Source: Halocafeteria seosinensis
Taxonomy: Eukaryota > Sar > Bigyra > Bicosoecida
Direction of reading: 5' to 3'
Assembly: GCA_001687465.1 (NCBI GenBank)
Contig: LVLI01000482.1
Coordinates: forward strand, 1-41,370
DNA: 41,370 nt
Below are positions 30,281 to 41,130 of the stretch, one piece after another. Under the pieces are notes generated by a model that worked only from the letters and a program-made list of their open reading frames with translations, ran no database searches and was not told the origin of the DNA. Both the position numbers and the translations under genes were made by a program. The stretch's first letter is position 1, and each line of letters starts with the position of its first letter.

Positions 30281-33200
30281 TCATGCTAGAAATCGATCAT
30301 CCACCATTGTGCTATGGGAAACATTGCGGTTTCCTAGTTCCGTCCTAGCGTAATTCAGGATCATCCAGAAAAGGAAAGTTAATAGAGCAGCGACTGCAGG
30401 TTGTGCAGTTAACAGATCAAACAATGAGTACACCAGCATATCCCATAGTAAGAGGTTCCATTCTTGACCACGGAAAATAACAGAATCCACTTTATAGTCT
30501 TCGTCTCCAGACATTATCACGATTGCTTCTGCGCTGCTAGCCGTGGAAGCGGATTGCTCCGCTTCCTCAAAATCCCATGGCATATCAAAGAAGCGCTGCA
30601 GGTAGCTCTTTTCCTTCCATAAACGTCTCACGTTAGGGCCGGCCTCATCCTCATTTATAAAACCTTTAAGGTACTTTGCTATATTTTCAGAGGCGGCAAA
30701 TTCTAATCGAGTTATTGCTTTATCCTTTGAATCTGTGAGTTGGGGTTTCTTGAGCCTCTCGGTACCCCGTGCTCTCAAGTGGGATCCTTGTCCGCCATAA
30801 AGCTTACTTCGTTTCTGTGCCTCAAAGTCCCGCCTCACGCTGTCGATGCGGCGACGAAATAAGGCAGGGAGTACTACTTCAAAACTTTGCTGATTTGGGT
30901 CACCACTATATCCTTTCATTTGACGTCCAATTCTGGTTTCACTCTTTTCATCCTGGAGGTGGTCAGTCAACTGACGCATGTTCAAGTCTGCGTGCTCGTA
31001 TGGAGCATCACAATGTAGATAGTATCCGTGATAGTGATCGTCGAAAATAAATACAGAGATCTGAGTACGAGGAGGGAGAATTGGTAATGCCTTCAGGTCA
31101 GGAATCGCTATGTAGCACGTACCTTCGCTACAGTGCACATATCAATGTAGCGTATTAAGGGGTCCGGCTCCACAAAGCGTTCATATATTCCCCACTTCCA
31201 TAAATACTGCCCTAAGGATAAAATGAACCACCAGAAGATGTTGTGAGCAAATTGAAGAGCAGGATTTATATCTCCTTCCGAAAGATCTGATGCAGACGGA
31301 CGAGGAGTGGCTACGTATTTGTATTTCGCTCCTTCCATTATAACCAGTAACAGAATGAGATTCACAGGGATGTTGATTCGGCGCATTGTCTGAAGTTCAC
31401 TCCATTCATTTACCATAAAGAGCTTTCTCCAAGCCGAGACAGGGGCATACTTTAGCCTACCCCTCATTGCCGCTCCCTGGTCGATTGCGTCCATATTTGT
31501 TTCCATAAGAGGGCCACGCTTAGTCTCCCAGTCAAGGAAGTAGATATCCAAGTGCGTTTGTCTCCATAGAATCTCCAATATTGAAATCAGCTGGCCGATG
31601 AATACAAGAGCGAAGATGGCAGTAAATGCATTGTAAATTGAATGCTCATAGTCCGGTAGATCAGGTGGCAATAGCTGGAATACCGAATCTTGCAACTTGA
31701 AAAAGAGGAGCCAATAAACCGAAAAGATCCAGATTAGCCAAAAGCCCAGTTGGGCAAAAACTGAAAGCAGAAAAACCATTCCGATGGCAAGTTGCTTAAA
31801 TCCAGTGATAGTCTCGGCGTCTCTCCTGCGTTGTCAAGTTGCCTCATAGCTCTAACCTGTTCATGGTGGAAGCAAAACGGTATCCACTTACCTTATGTTT
31901 TTTCGCCTGAATATTACCACGCGAAGTCCTGTCAAAATTGCCACGCCCAACATTCCAATGGCAAAAAATGAAATGGCTACATCTCCGAAGGTACCTAGAT
32001 CCGATGCGTAAACTGAAGATATTTCAAGAGTATCGCTCTTGTATTCTTCATCAGTGCTGAATCGCCGCGGATCTCTAGAACGGTATTCAATTGATATCAG
32101 CGGAGGCCGGATCCGGTCCTTCGAACTTTGTGTTTCTACCTCTATTCGGATGTTCCGTGCATACGTAATCACTCGGGGGGTATCATCACCATCGGAGAAC
32201 CCGCTTGCAGCATCGAAAAGAAAGAACCTGCGCACAAGGAATGAATCTGATGGACGAAGTCCTCCACTCGGATTAACTTCTTGCCCGTCACGGCGAACAC
32301 CAGTGATCCGGACGGGGACGGGAAATAGTCTGAGGGGAAAAGAAGAGAAATCATCGGCTATCTCTTCGCTAGCACCAGCTCTGTCGACAATAAACACTTC
32401 ATACAATGTAGCAGTAGGTTCGCCATTGATGTCAAAGCTTGATTCAACCAAAGACTCCAGGTCACATGATGTGGTTGAACGCGTTGTAAAGCCAAACATT
32501 TGCCAGTCAGGGTGCTTGGAGCCAGCAGAAGTCCCCGAGCAGTACGATAGTTGATGCCTTAACGGCTTCATATCTAACAGAGTTCCATTAAGGGCATACG
32601 AAGCAAGAACGAGTTCTAGATGGTCTACCGTGCCTTGTTCACTAGCAGCGTCAAAGGACATTTGAGTTTGTAAAGCATCTGTTTCCAGTACAGCAGAAGC
32701 CGCTTCCCTATATCGAAGAAAGGGTAGTGTTTGTGGCCATCCAGCCCAGTTATTAACACCAAACCCTCTAGCAGCCGCGATTTCCTCATACAATCTACAA
32801 GGTGTAGCATCACTGTTGTATAAATGCAAAACACACAAAGATGCAATTACAGAACAAGCACCGTTCTCGCGCTCATTTCTGTAGGCCCAGCAGTCAGGAG
32901 CTGCTCGCTCAAACCAGTGCTGCAATGTCAAAGAACTATCCAAGGTAAACCTTTCTTCTTCATCACCACTGGAAGGCTGAAAAGCGGGATACGTCACCGA
33001 ATTCGCCGTGGATGGCGAGAAATCGTCAAACACGGCGTCAGCGGCAGCCTCCGGAACACACTGCTGCGAACCAACTGAGGAAATACCAACTTTTCGAAAA
33101 CCCGAGACACACTCGCATTGTCCACTGTTAGTTACAGTCATGTTCAAGTCAGGGCACTTCGCGCATACAAATGGATCCCCCGGGAAGTCCCCTGTAGCGG

Positions 33201-33870
33201 TTTGGAATGCTCGCTGACCAGGAGGGCATTCCAGACACGTCTTTTCCGCGAGCTGCTTCCCTGCAGCATCGGTCTCAACCAACACATGCGAAGGGTCGTT
33301 ACATTCACACACATCCCCCGACTTCATAGCTGAGATATCATCACAGGGCATACATGTGGACCGATCCCGTGACGGTACCTCATCTGCACTGCACGCCTGA
33401 CAGCTCGGCGCTCCACAAGTTTCGGCATTGGTAAAGTCATCGCAAGTAAGCAGGGACTGAGTCGACCTGGGCTCAACAGTTCCCGCTTCACATTGACATT
33501 GAGACGGTTGAAACACAGCTGACTGAGGAGTGTCCAAACCCAAGGTATATTGAATTGGAGTTACTCTCTGTTTGAATATATTGCTTCTCGAGAAGTCCCA
33601 GTTGATAATTCGAGCTGCTTCTTCCGGAGGCAGCACTACTTTGCCCGCTGGACACACTTTGCATTGCAAAGATGAAGCACTAAAGATCTCATTGTCCTCA
33701 ATGGAGCACTGTCGGACCGTAATGGAGGAAGATTGGCCATTAACGGCCTCGAGTAAGGTCAGCATCACAACCATACATTGCACCAAGGTTTTCACCACTA
33801 GCCTCTCGTTCGGATCTCTGTGACTCGCACCATAGCATCGAGTGGTACAACTATGGACTGTGGCTCCCAT
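30281..33870 (-). CDS. TMEM67: Meckelin (TMEM67/MKS3), ciliary transition-zone membrane protein
   Basis: Exons 33870-31892, 31825-31123 and 31060-30281, with introns of 66 and 62 nt, give 1153 residues, somewhat longer than the roughly 995 of the human protein. A hydrophobic signal segment lies at 29-44. The long ectodomain starts with Cys-rich repeats (CKVCPAGK, CQCEAGT, CQACSADEVPSRDRSTC, CLECPPGQRAFQ, CVSGFRKVG). A membrane helix near 630-655 (FFAIGMLGVAILTGLRVVIF) is followed by several more in exon 2. Exon 3 opens with ISVFIFDDHYHGYYLHCDAP then YEHADLNM, matching the conserved meckelin motif F.D...HGYY.HG.....AD.NM. Meckelin works in the MKS/B9 complex at the ciliary gate, so this organism most likely builds cilia or flagella. 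Confidence 0.92.
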
Positions 33871-34216
33871 CTTGTGTGATTATGCTCCTGTATTGGCCTT
33901 ATATGAGGCCCACAAATTCGGCCAGAATTCAAATCTATTAACAGAGTCTCGCCCTCTTTGCTCCTCTGTAGAGACCCCACAGCGGAATATATGCATTCAG
34001 TCATGTAAAATTAAGAAATATTCCTCAATCATGAACAATACGAGGTTGTGTATACGGTCAATTAAAGCCTGGAGCACGTGTAAATGCCGAAATGATGAAC
34101 CCAACAATCAAATCTTCGTCTCAAACGAGGTCCAACTTCAAGTTGGCAACTTGTCGTCGAGTTGTCGATAAGATTTGTGCATACATGGCTTGTCGAGGTT
34201 TGACAACTGCCCCAAT
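33871..34216. other. Divergent intergenic region
   Basis: A stretch of 346 bp between the starts of the meckelin and LDH2 genes. It presumably contains both promoters. No motif or repeat can be named with confidence. Confidence 0.4.
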
Positions 34217-35733
34217 ATGGATAGATACGTGTCTACGGAAACTATCATCCGAGTGGGCCTCGCAGCGGCTGCTTCGGCAGTCTCTGTCGTGCTCACAAAG
34301 TGGTGGACGAGGTATCCTCGGGACGAACTTCAACCCGAGAAAGCTGAGAATCGTGCAGAATGGAAGATAGTGTCCCACAAGCTTCTTCGGGACTTTTGTC
34401 GGCGAGTTTTCGAGTACTATGGAATCAATGTGAGTGTTCAGTGATTTCCGCAGAATGCCGGTGGTTTTGATGGAAACAGCAAGTATGAATTGTGGGTTTG
34501 CAGGAAGATGATGCTGAATTGGCTTCGGATGTGTTAATTACGGCTGATCTCCGTGGAATCGAATCCCATGGAATTGCACGATTGCAGGCCTATACCGAGC
34601 TTCTCGAGGCCAAACGCATAAATGTCAACCCTCAAATTTCGATCGTCACGGATCAGCCAGGTTTCGCGATAGGTAAGCAAGCGTCGAGAATATAAAGAAT
34701 GTCTCGATGCGCCAAGACTGGTGCTCCTCTGTGTTGTGCAGTCGACGGCGACAATGGCCTTGGTTTAGTAGTAGCTCCAAAAGCAAATGACATGGCTATC
34801 GAAAGGGCAAAAAAGTATGGATGCGGAGCAGTGGGCATTCGTAACACGAACCATTTTGGAATTGCAGCATATTATACACTCAAGGCAGCAACGCATGGCT
34901 GTATAGGTATAGCTATGTCAAATAGCACTCCCTTGGTTGCTGCACATGGAGGAAAGGGAAGAATGCTGGGTACTAATCCCCTTGCCGCTACGTTCCCGAC
35001 ACCGCGGAGAGAGGATCAAGTAACTGTTGATATGGCCTCCTCGGCAGTCGCATATGGAAAAGTGGAAATACGAAATCGCTCGAAACAAGCGTTACCATGG
35101 GGATGGGCAATAGATAAAAGTACGTATGGAACTGCGCAGAAATTACACACCCTCATACATTTTCCCTCTGCTGCCCCGGTCCAGATGGGCGCGATACGTC
35201 AACCCCTCAAGGGATGATGGATAGAGGAGCGCTACTACCGCTCGGGAGTGATAGTAAGCGAAGTGGACACAAGGGTTATTGTCTGGCTTCAATGATTGAC
35301 ATTTTTACCGGGGTACTTACGGGAGCAAACTATGGACCATACACACCGCCCTTCACGCTGAACGATTCGATTGCCAAGTCAACTACAGGAACTGAACGCG
35401 TAAGCTGTCATAGTTCTTTGAGCGGTCTCTCCGTGAAGCAATTCTCAAGTTAGCAATGCCTAATTGCCCACGCAGGTCGGAGAAGGAATTGGGCACTTCT
35501 TTACCGTATATAATGTTGCCAATGGCGATTCGTTTTCAAAGAGGCTTACCCACTGGTCTAGTACAATGAAGAATTCACCCTCTCGTCCTGGATTCGATAG
35601 GGTCCGCGTTCCTGGTGAGCCCGAAGAGGAAGCGTACGCCAGGAGGGTTCGTGGCGGTATTGCTATCCACCCCACTGTTTACAACGACCTTCAAGCGATC
35701 TCCGAGAAGACAGGTGTATCCCTGCTTATGTAA
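34217..35733 (+). CDS. LDH2/MDH2-family NAD(P)-dependent oxidoreductase
   Basis: Five exons, 34217-34429, 34504-34672, 34742-35119, 35185-35399 and 35476-35733 (introns 65-76 nt), give 410 residues. A hydrophobic N-terminal segment at about 10-28 (IIRVGLAAAASAVSVVL) is unusual for this soluble family and suggests organelle targeting or a membrane anchor. Family hallmarks are RGIESHGIARL, VDGDNGLGLV, RNTNHFGIAAYY (His165, in the active-site segment), GRMLGTNPLAATFP, VDMASSAVAYGK, and HKGYCLASMIDIFTGVLTGA. Members reduce 2-keto acids or oxidise 2-hydroxy acids (malate, lactate, ureidoglycolate and others) with NAD(P). Substrate is not predictable from these motifs. It lies 511 bp upstream of the VAP gene on the same strand. 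Confidence 0.92.
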
Positions 35734-36244
35734 CGATTCATCCTGTTGTTGACTGCCAACAGTTTAGCGAGGAAGCCATATAGCACTCACAAAAGAATTT
35801 TCTACCAGTGCCTGAAGAAGTTGCAAACCCTTCGCTACCAATACTGCTATTGTCTAAACAAGGTATAAGTGCAGATGCCCAAAATAAAATGCAACTTGAC
35901 ATGATTATCCAGTTGTGGTAAGCGTGTATCATATATATCTATGGATTACGAAGCTTCGACGAAGCAATGTGGGCACCGAGGACGTTTTCAATGACTTCAA
36001 CGTGTCAATCATTTCGCTCACTCGGGTAAATCTCTTGCAGGCGGCCTTTTGTAAGCTTAATGGTAGGATAACGTTGATTTTGTACAGTATGCGTACCGCT
36101 AATGTGTGCTCCTTCCATTTCTGGATGCACGCTCTAGAATTGGGTGTTGTTTGAAGTGGGAAAAGCTTGCATAAACCTTGGAAACTTTTGAGGAGTGTGG
36201 TGGAACGTGGAAAGGTTTCGAACATTTGAAGCATTTTCATCGCA
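35734..36244. other. Intergenic region with a short open stretch
   Basis: Behind the dehydrogenase stop, 35789-35920 on the plus strand is open for about 43 codons (including FLPVPEEVANPSLPILLL) and ends in TAA. It lacks a start and is probably 3' UTR. The rest shows no gene or repeat and must contain the VAP promoter. Confidence 0.4.
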
Positions 36245-37873
36245 ATGCAAGGCCATCCACCTCCCCCACCACCGCCCACGTCTGCAAATACGGGTGCAGA
36301 TACGGGTGAAGTGGATGCCAGCTTACCACGAGTGGAAGATATACTCACAATTGACCCCACGGACAGGTTGCTATTCGGTACGACCTGCGACAAAATCGTG
36401 CTACTCTGCGCTTCTTGGTGCATTTTCATAACGTATACCCTCAACTTTGCAGAGAGTAGGTTGCCAGATGACGACGGAACACAGTGGGAAGCTACCTTGA
36501 TGCTGAGGAACACATCTGGCTTTCATATAGCGTTCAAAGTCAAGACAACGGCCCCGGCCAAATACATTGTGCGCCCCAATAAGGGTATCATTGACCCAGA
36601 AACAACCGCTCACGTTCGCTGTAAGTGCAAAGAAAATTTAAAATGTCTGAAAAGCGCAAACAAATCGTGTGCGGAAATGGTATGTCGCTCCTTCAGTTGT
36701 GTTCCAAGCTGATTCGAGTGAGATGCCCTACGTAAGTCAAAGTGAAGCCGGTGTTTTGTAAAGTTATTCCACCTTGGGTTTCATTTTTGCTTTGCCCACC
36801 GAGGTGGGTACAGAATGCTGAAAAGAACGATAGATTTATGTTTGAATGCGCGGTTCTCAAACAAGAAACTGTCGACGTGAGTGGTGGCACGGTGGAAACT
36901 CTTGGTGAGGCAGATGTGGTTGTCATCATCGTAATTTTCCGTTGCAGCAACTTGACTCACATGGAGACAGGGCTGGAGATACATTAAATATGATTTTGAA
37001 GAAGATTCCCAAGTCACAGATGATGAAGAAGAAATATGATAGCCGCTTTGAATGTAAGTCCGATCAGTCGAGCCTCGTATCTCTTGAGTACCTTAACCTG
37101 GGACCGGTTTCTGCATGGATTGCAGTACCAGCGCATCAGGAAACAGCTACCACCGAGAATAGTGAAAGAGTTAACCTCGAGGAAGAGCGTACAACGAGCG
37201 AACCGGAACCGTCTCATTCAAATCCTCCTCAACATGTTGAGTATGGAGCTGCCTCGTACAATGTGAATGAAGGTACTCAGCAAGGGGATTTCCACTCAAG
37301 ACACTCGGACCGGGAATGGGCTGGTTATGAAGGAGAGCCGCAACCCATCTATGGGTACGCTGATTATCCGCAATCTGGACAAGAAGAGCCGAAGCAGGCC
37401 ACTGACCAAACCGTAGAAGATGTATGTACATTTGGACACTACGTTCCCACTGCCTTGTCTCAGTCGCTATGTCTATGCTGTTAATCATTTCATCGCAGTT
37501 GCAAGAGCAGCTCCGTCAAATACGCCTTGCTAAGGTGGAATCAGAGCACCAATGCCAGACTTTGGAGCACCAGAAGGAGGATCTTTATCATCAGTGGGAA
37601 TCAATAAGGAAGGAGAAGGAGGATCTCCAACGGCAAGTAACCGAAACGGGGACTAAACTAGACCAGGAAGAGAGACGCAGAAGGAAGCTCCATGAAAAAT
37701 ATGATAAACTAAAGGAAGAACTGCATGGCCTGAGGGATGCGAAGGAAGAATTGGATGTGCTGAAAGAAGCACAGGCAGAACAGGAAAGCGGATACCAATT
37801 TAGTCTGTTTCAGGTTGTTCTTATGGCGATAGTTGCGTTCATGGCCGGTAGGCTTCTTTCAATCTTATTGTAG
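36245..37873 (+). CDS. VAP protein (MSP domain, coiled coil, tail anchor)
   Basis: Seven exons, 36245-36377, 36453-36620, 36697-36731, 36814-36876, 36948-37053, 37126-37421 and 37499-37873 (introns 71-82 nt), give 391 residues. A proline-rich start leads into the MSP domain, residues about 32-135: ILTIDPTDRLLF, then LRNTSGFHIAFKVKTTAPAK and YIVRPNKGIIDPETTAHVR. The KVKTTAP stretch is the FFAT-binding surface of VAPs. The 35-nt third exon and the acceptor at 36813 were chosen because only they keep frame. A disordered acidic linker, a coiled coil (about 270-360) and a C-terminal membrane helix with a GxxxG-like AFMAGRLLSIL (373-391) complete the VAP plan. These ER tail-anchored proteins recruit lipid-transfer proteins to contact sites. 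Confidence 0.95.
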
Positions 37874-38068
37874 GAGATGTGCTGGTATAGTAAAGCACAG
37901 GAAAATCGTATGCTCTAGCAAAAACTGGAAAAGCTCGGATGCTGAATTACAACATGTTCATATTTTAATGGCGTCTTATTTCATTACCCATAACCCCAGT
38001 GTCTGGTTGCAACAGAGATTGTAGTCTTCGTCAACTAGCTCGCGCAGAAACCGATGAATTGTGGACTC

Positions 38069-40063
38069 TTAACTACATGAAGCTGTACTTTCTCTCACCT
38101 TTAGCTTTTCCAGTATTGCTTCGCCTTGGTCAAAGTCCATCTCTGCCTGACGAGCGAGTGTTTTTGCATCACGTTGCTCCCGTTCGAGTCGCGCTTTGGC
38201 AGTGGCATCTTCGCTGCATTCTCTTTGTCTTGAGCAACGATCAACGGTTTTCTGATGCCTGGCTATCTCACTCTTCAAGCCTCTCAGTTCAGCCTCCAAA
38301 TCTTCCTTAACTTCAGGAAACTGCTTGCCGAGAAACTGTTCACGCTGTCGGTCAGAGGTAGGTTCGGCAGGGTAAGTTGGTCGTTTATCTAGGAATGAGT
38401 CCATTCCTTTTGCGACGTCCTCGTATGGAATGGAAGCGGTAATATCTCCATTCTGGACCCGCTGCCGTCTAGCTCGGAGCACCTTGTGCTCGTATGCGAT
38501 GTTGGCATCCTCGGCGCTGGCCCATTGTGGTCGTTGCCCGAGGGTTTCAAAAGCTGCAACAACGGCTTGGATCGCATTTTTACTTACAACGAAGCCGTGA
38601 GAATCAGCTCGTGCAAGGAAAAAGTCTTTACACTGTTGGGCACTCCATTCAGGAAAGCAAATGGTTTCAGGCACTGGCTGAGGAAGATGTTTTCTGAGTT
38701 CGTCCATGTTTATTCCGTCCCCACTAAAGACAATCATGAATGAAGATTTCGTGTGCCCTAAATTTAGCAATGTTTCCAGAACAACAAATTAGACGCTTCC
38801 TTGATGTAGATCATACCATTCCCTGCCTCTTCGAGTTTCTCTTGAACGAGGAACTGTGACTCTCCCATTTGGGTTCCACAAAGTTCTGTCGCAGACACAC
38901 AAAGTACTTCTTCTGCTTCCAGTAGACCCTTGGTTTTCACCTCGAATGCTACACATCTTGCAACGGTGCACTTTCCTGTCCCTGCCGGTCCCTTGGGCAC
39001 TAGTATTGGTACATGTTCTAGATCTCCAAACTCGGTGTCACCGATGCTTGCTACCGTATCCTGCAGCAACTTAACTTCCCTAAGAGCGACTTCAGTTGGC
39101 TGAACGAGTCTTCGGATTCTGTTTCGGCAGGAGTTGATGGCATAATGTCTTCTTTTGCGACTTCGTTCTCCACGGCAGCATTGATACCTTTGGAAATTCT
39201 GTAGTTCATCCGCACTATAGCCGAGCTAATGAGGGTCTTCACTTCCCAAAGTTACCAAACGCTTTTTGCTCAGCCAGTTTATCCACTGCTGTAACAAACA
39301 CATCTGGAGAATCTTTATTTCTTTGTCGTCGCAGATGTCTATCAACAGGTCACCCAAATTAGTGTTACTGAAGTCTTCAAATACTAATGATTGCTCAACA
39401 CTGAAAAGTCGGGCAAGGCCGGAATCATGTTCGCGCAATAACGTCTTCATGTCTTCTACGGTATTTCTCCACACAAGAGCACAGCGACATCTTCTCCAGG
39501 ACTTCCGCTTACTTCTTTTACAATGGTGTTGGTAACGTCCGCTCCGAATCGACTGCCGTTCAGAGCTTGTGCATCTTCGATGACCATTACCTTACCTTCT
39601 TTGCACGTGCCAACGATGGAACGTACTTTTTTCCTTGTTTCCTCAGAAGTCTCTCCTAAGAGCTCTGGTACTGTTTTGCATCCAACTACTCCTTTACTCA
39701 GTATGCCCAAAGATTTCAGAATTCGGCTGGATATCCATGCAACGGATAACTTTCCTTATCCAAGGTCGGCCTTCAAGTTCTCTTTGATAGTTGCTCGAAA
39801 TGACGTCTACTACACTTGTAGAGTCTTCCACTTTATTCAAACCGACAAGGGCGTCCAGCTTCGTCAGAGCAGAGTCAAGTTCTGGCAGAGTTTGACGGGA
39901 AGGCAACGGCCCTAGAACATCTTCCAACACAAGGATAGTATTGCTCGAATTAAAGTCTCGCCTCACTAACGCTCGCTCGTAAGCGTTATTCAATGTATTG
40001 CGCACTTCTCGCGCGTTTCCAAATCCCTTGTCTCCTTGCCTGCGTGCAATATCCTCCCAATCC
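38069..40063 (-). pseudogene. CbbX/SpoVK-type multi-AAA ATPase pseudogene
   Basis: Minus-strand fragments in several frames follow the order of a triple-AAA protein of the CbbX/SpoVK family: GDKGFGNAREVRNTLNNAYE, LDALVGLNKVEDS...NYQRELEG, then GKLSVAWISSRILKSLGILS in another frame, PELLGETSEETRKKV...VMVIEDAQALNG, SGLARLFSVEQSLVFEDFS, a third module with KGPAGTGKCTVAR and MIYIKEASNL, and lastly ICFPEWSAQQCKDFF with a coiled-coil tail. The P-loop of the second module is largely deleted (only PG..GK remains across a frame change), the third Walker B has Lys in place of the acidic residue, and stops or frameshifts occur near 39715, 39230, 39050 and 38765. No intron model repairs these breaks, so the copy looks dead. 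The 5' end is missing beyond 40063. Confidence 0.75.
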
Positions 40064-40754
40064 TATTAAGCAATGAACTGCTAGCTAGCCATGCAGAGGT
40101 CCCATGGGATGTGACGGAAACGGATACTGAAGTTCGGGTCTGCGTCAATGCTTTGAAGTCACTCGTTTATGCTGCCTCTCTCCTAGTGGAACACACACAC
40201 AAATGTGACAGCGGCCCTGTAGCTGCCAGACACAGGCGCCAGCTGCTACCTAAGTGTAGCGGCTAACATCCAGCTGCCGGTGGGCCATCAGTCACATCTT
40301 CGTCGTCGACTTTTGCTACATGGCCAGTGCACACACACAAATGTGGCCAGTGTGTGTGTACGGCAGAAGCAAAATATAGACGTAGAATTTTTATCCACTT
40401 TTCCTATGATTTTGGCCGTGCTATGTATTTGCTATAGGAAACATTGCTGCCAATGTGGTACACGCTTCAAATCAAAAAACAATTAAACAATGTAACCCGC
40501 TGTTATAGGCGGGTAATGTTCTTGTAAATTTTTTGTGAAACTTCATCTCAACTATTCCAGCAAAGAGAACTATTCCAACTTCCGTTAATAAGATATGCCT
40601 TTAACAAGCTCAAAATGTAACAATTCTTCGCAACTGTCTTTCTGTATAGTAGCAGCGCACTTTCCAAGGATTCAGCTTAGAAACTACGGATAATGAGTTC
40701 AGAATCAGCAATACCCGCAATACCCACCTAATTATACAGGAAATCTGTGAACAC

Positions 40755-40773
40755 CCGGTGGGCTATTTGTCAC

Positions 40774-40786
<13 letters not shown>
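40755..40786. repeat. Dispersed repeat copy CCGGTGGGC...TGTG
   Basis: Begins CCGGTGGGCTATTTGTCACA and enters a TG run; differs at only a few positions from 1619-1650, almost 40 kb away. Confidence 0.65.

Positions 40787-40805
<19 letters not shown>
40777..40805. repeat. (TG)n microsatellite
   Basis: Uninterrupted TG dinucleotides of about 29 bases adjoining the dispersed repeat copy. Confidence 0.95.
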
Positions 40806-40807
<2 letters not shown>

Positions 40808-40942
40808 ACCAGCCACCTGGGCCACGTCGAATCTTCTGTTGGACAACAATCGACATCTGTATTGGGGAGACTTCAGCCGCCGCTGATTTACTTACGGTTT
40901 CCATACATCCACTCTGGTCAGAAGCGCAAGAGATATAATTAT

Positions 40943-41036
40943 ATAGGAAAAATGGTGAATTTTTGATATAATGACTTTTCGCAAAGCTCAAAGCCAAAAC
41001 ATCAAAAACGCTGACGGTATTCACCATTTTTCCTAT
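40943..41036. repeat. Perfect 18-bp inverted repeat, 58-bp loop
   Basis: ATAGGAAAAATGGTGAAT at 40943-40960 is the exact reverse complement of 41019-41036. A partial third copy (ATTCACCATTTTTC) lies at 41159-41172. The surrounding DNA is AT-rich and without coding sense. Confidence 0.85.
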
Positions 41037-41044
41037 CTCCATAT

Positions 41045-41130
41045 AAAGTGTAATTTTCAAAAGTGTAATTTTCAAAAGTGAAATTTTCAAAGTGAAATTT
41101 TAAAATTATAAAGTTAAATTTTAAGATTTT
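41045..41130. repeat. AT-rich short tandem repeat, about 14-15 bp units
   Basis: Units of the form AAAAGTG(T/A)AATTTTC repeat about five times and decay towards the end (AAAGTGAAATTTTA, AAAGTTAAATTTTA). Open frames across it are low-complexity artefacts. Beyond 41130 to the window end no gene is apparent. Confidence 0.8.

Larger units (their letters stand above)
40192..40805. mobile_element. Candidate short element bounded by inverted (CA)n-AATGTGACA ends
   Basis: The left end at 40192-40211 (CACACACACAAATGTGACAG) faces an inverted, similar end at 40761-40790 (GGCTATTTGTCACATATGTG followed by TG repeats). Diverged internal copies lie at 40277-40300 and 40330-40350. No transposase and no target-site duplication were identified. 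A MITE-like element is one reading; chance clustering of microsatellite-associated repeats is the other. Confidence 0.35.

Noticed and set aside
32039-32554. 171-codon plus frame within the meckelin locus
   Set aside because: Antisense shadow of meckelin exon 1, whose homology and splice structure are secure.
35929-36513. 194-codon minus frame across the VAP start
   Set aside because: It overlaps VAP exons 1-2 antisense and shows no recognisable domain.
36621-36813. Using the acceptor at CCACCGAG (36803) for VAP exon 4
   Set aside because: It puts the next exon out of frame with a stop; the acceptor at 36813 keeps frame and continues the MSP domain.
38069-40063. Reading the AAA locus as an intact multi-exon gene
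   Set aside because: Part of a P-loop is deleted and the frame breaks lack GT-AG borders that would repair them.
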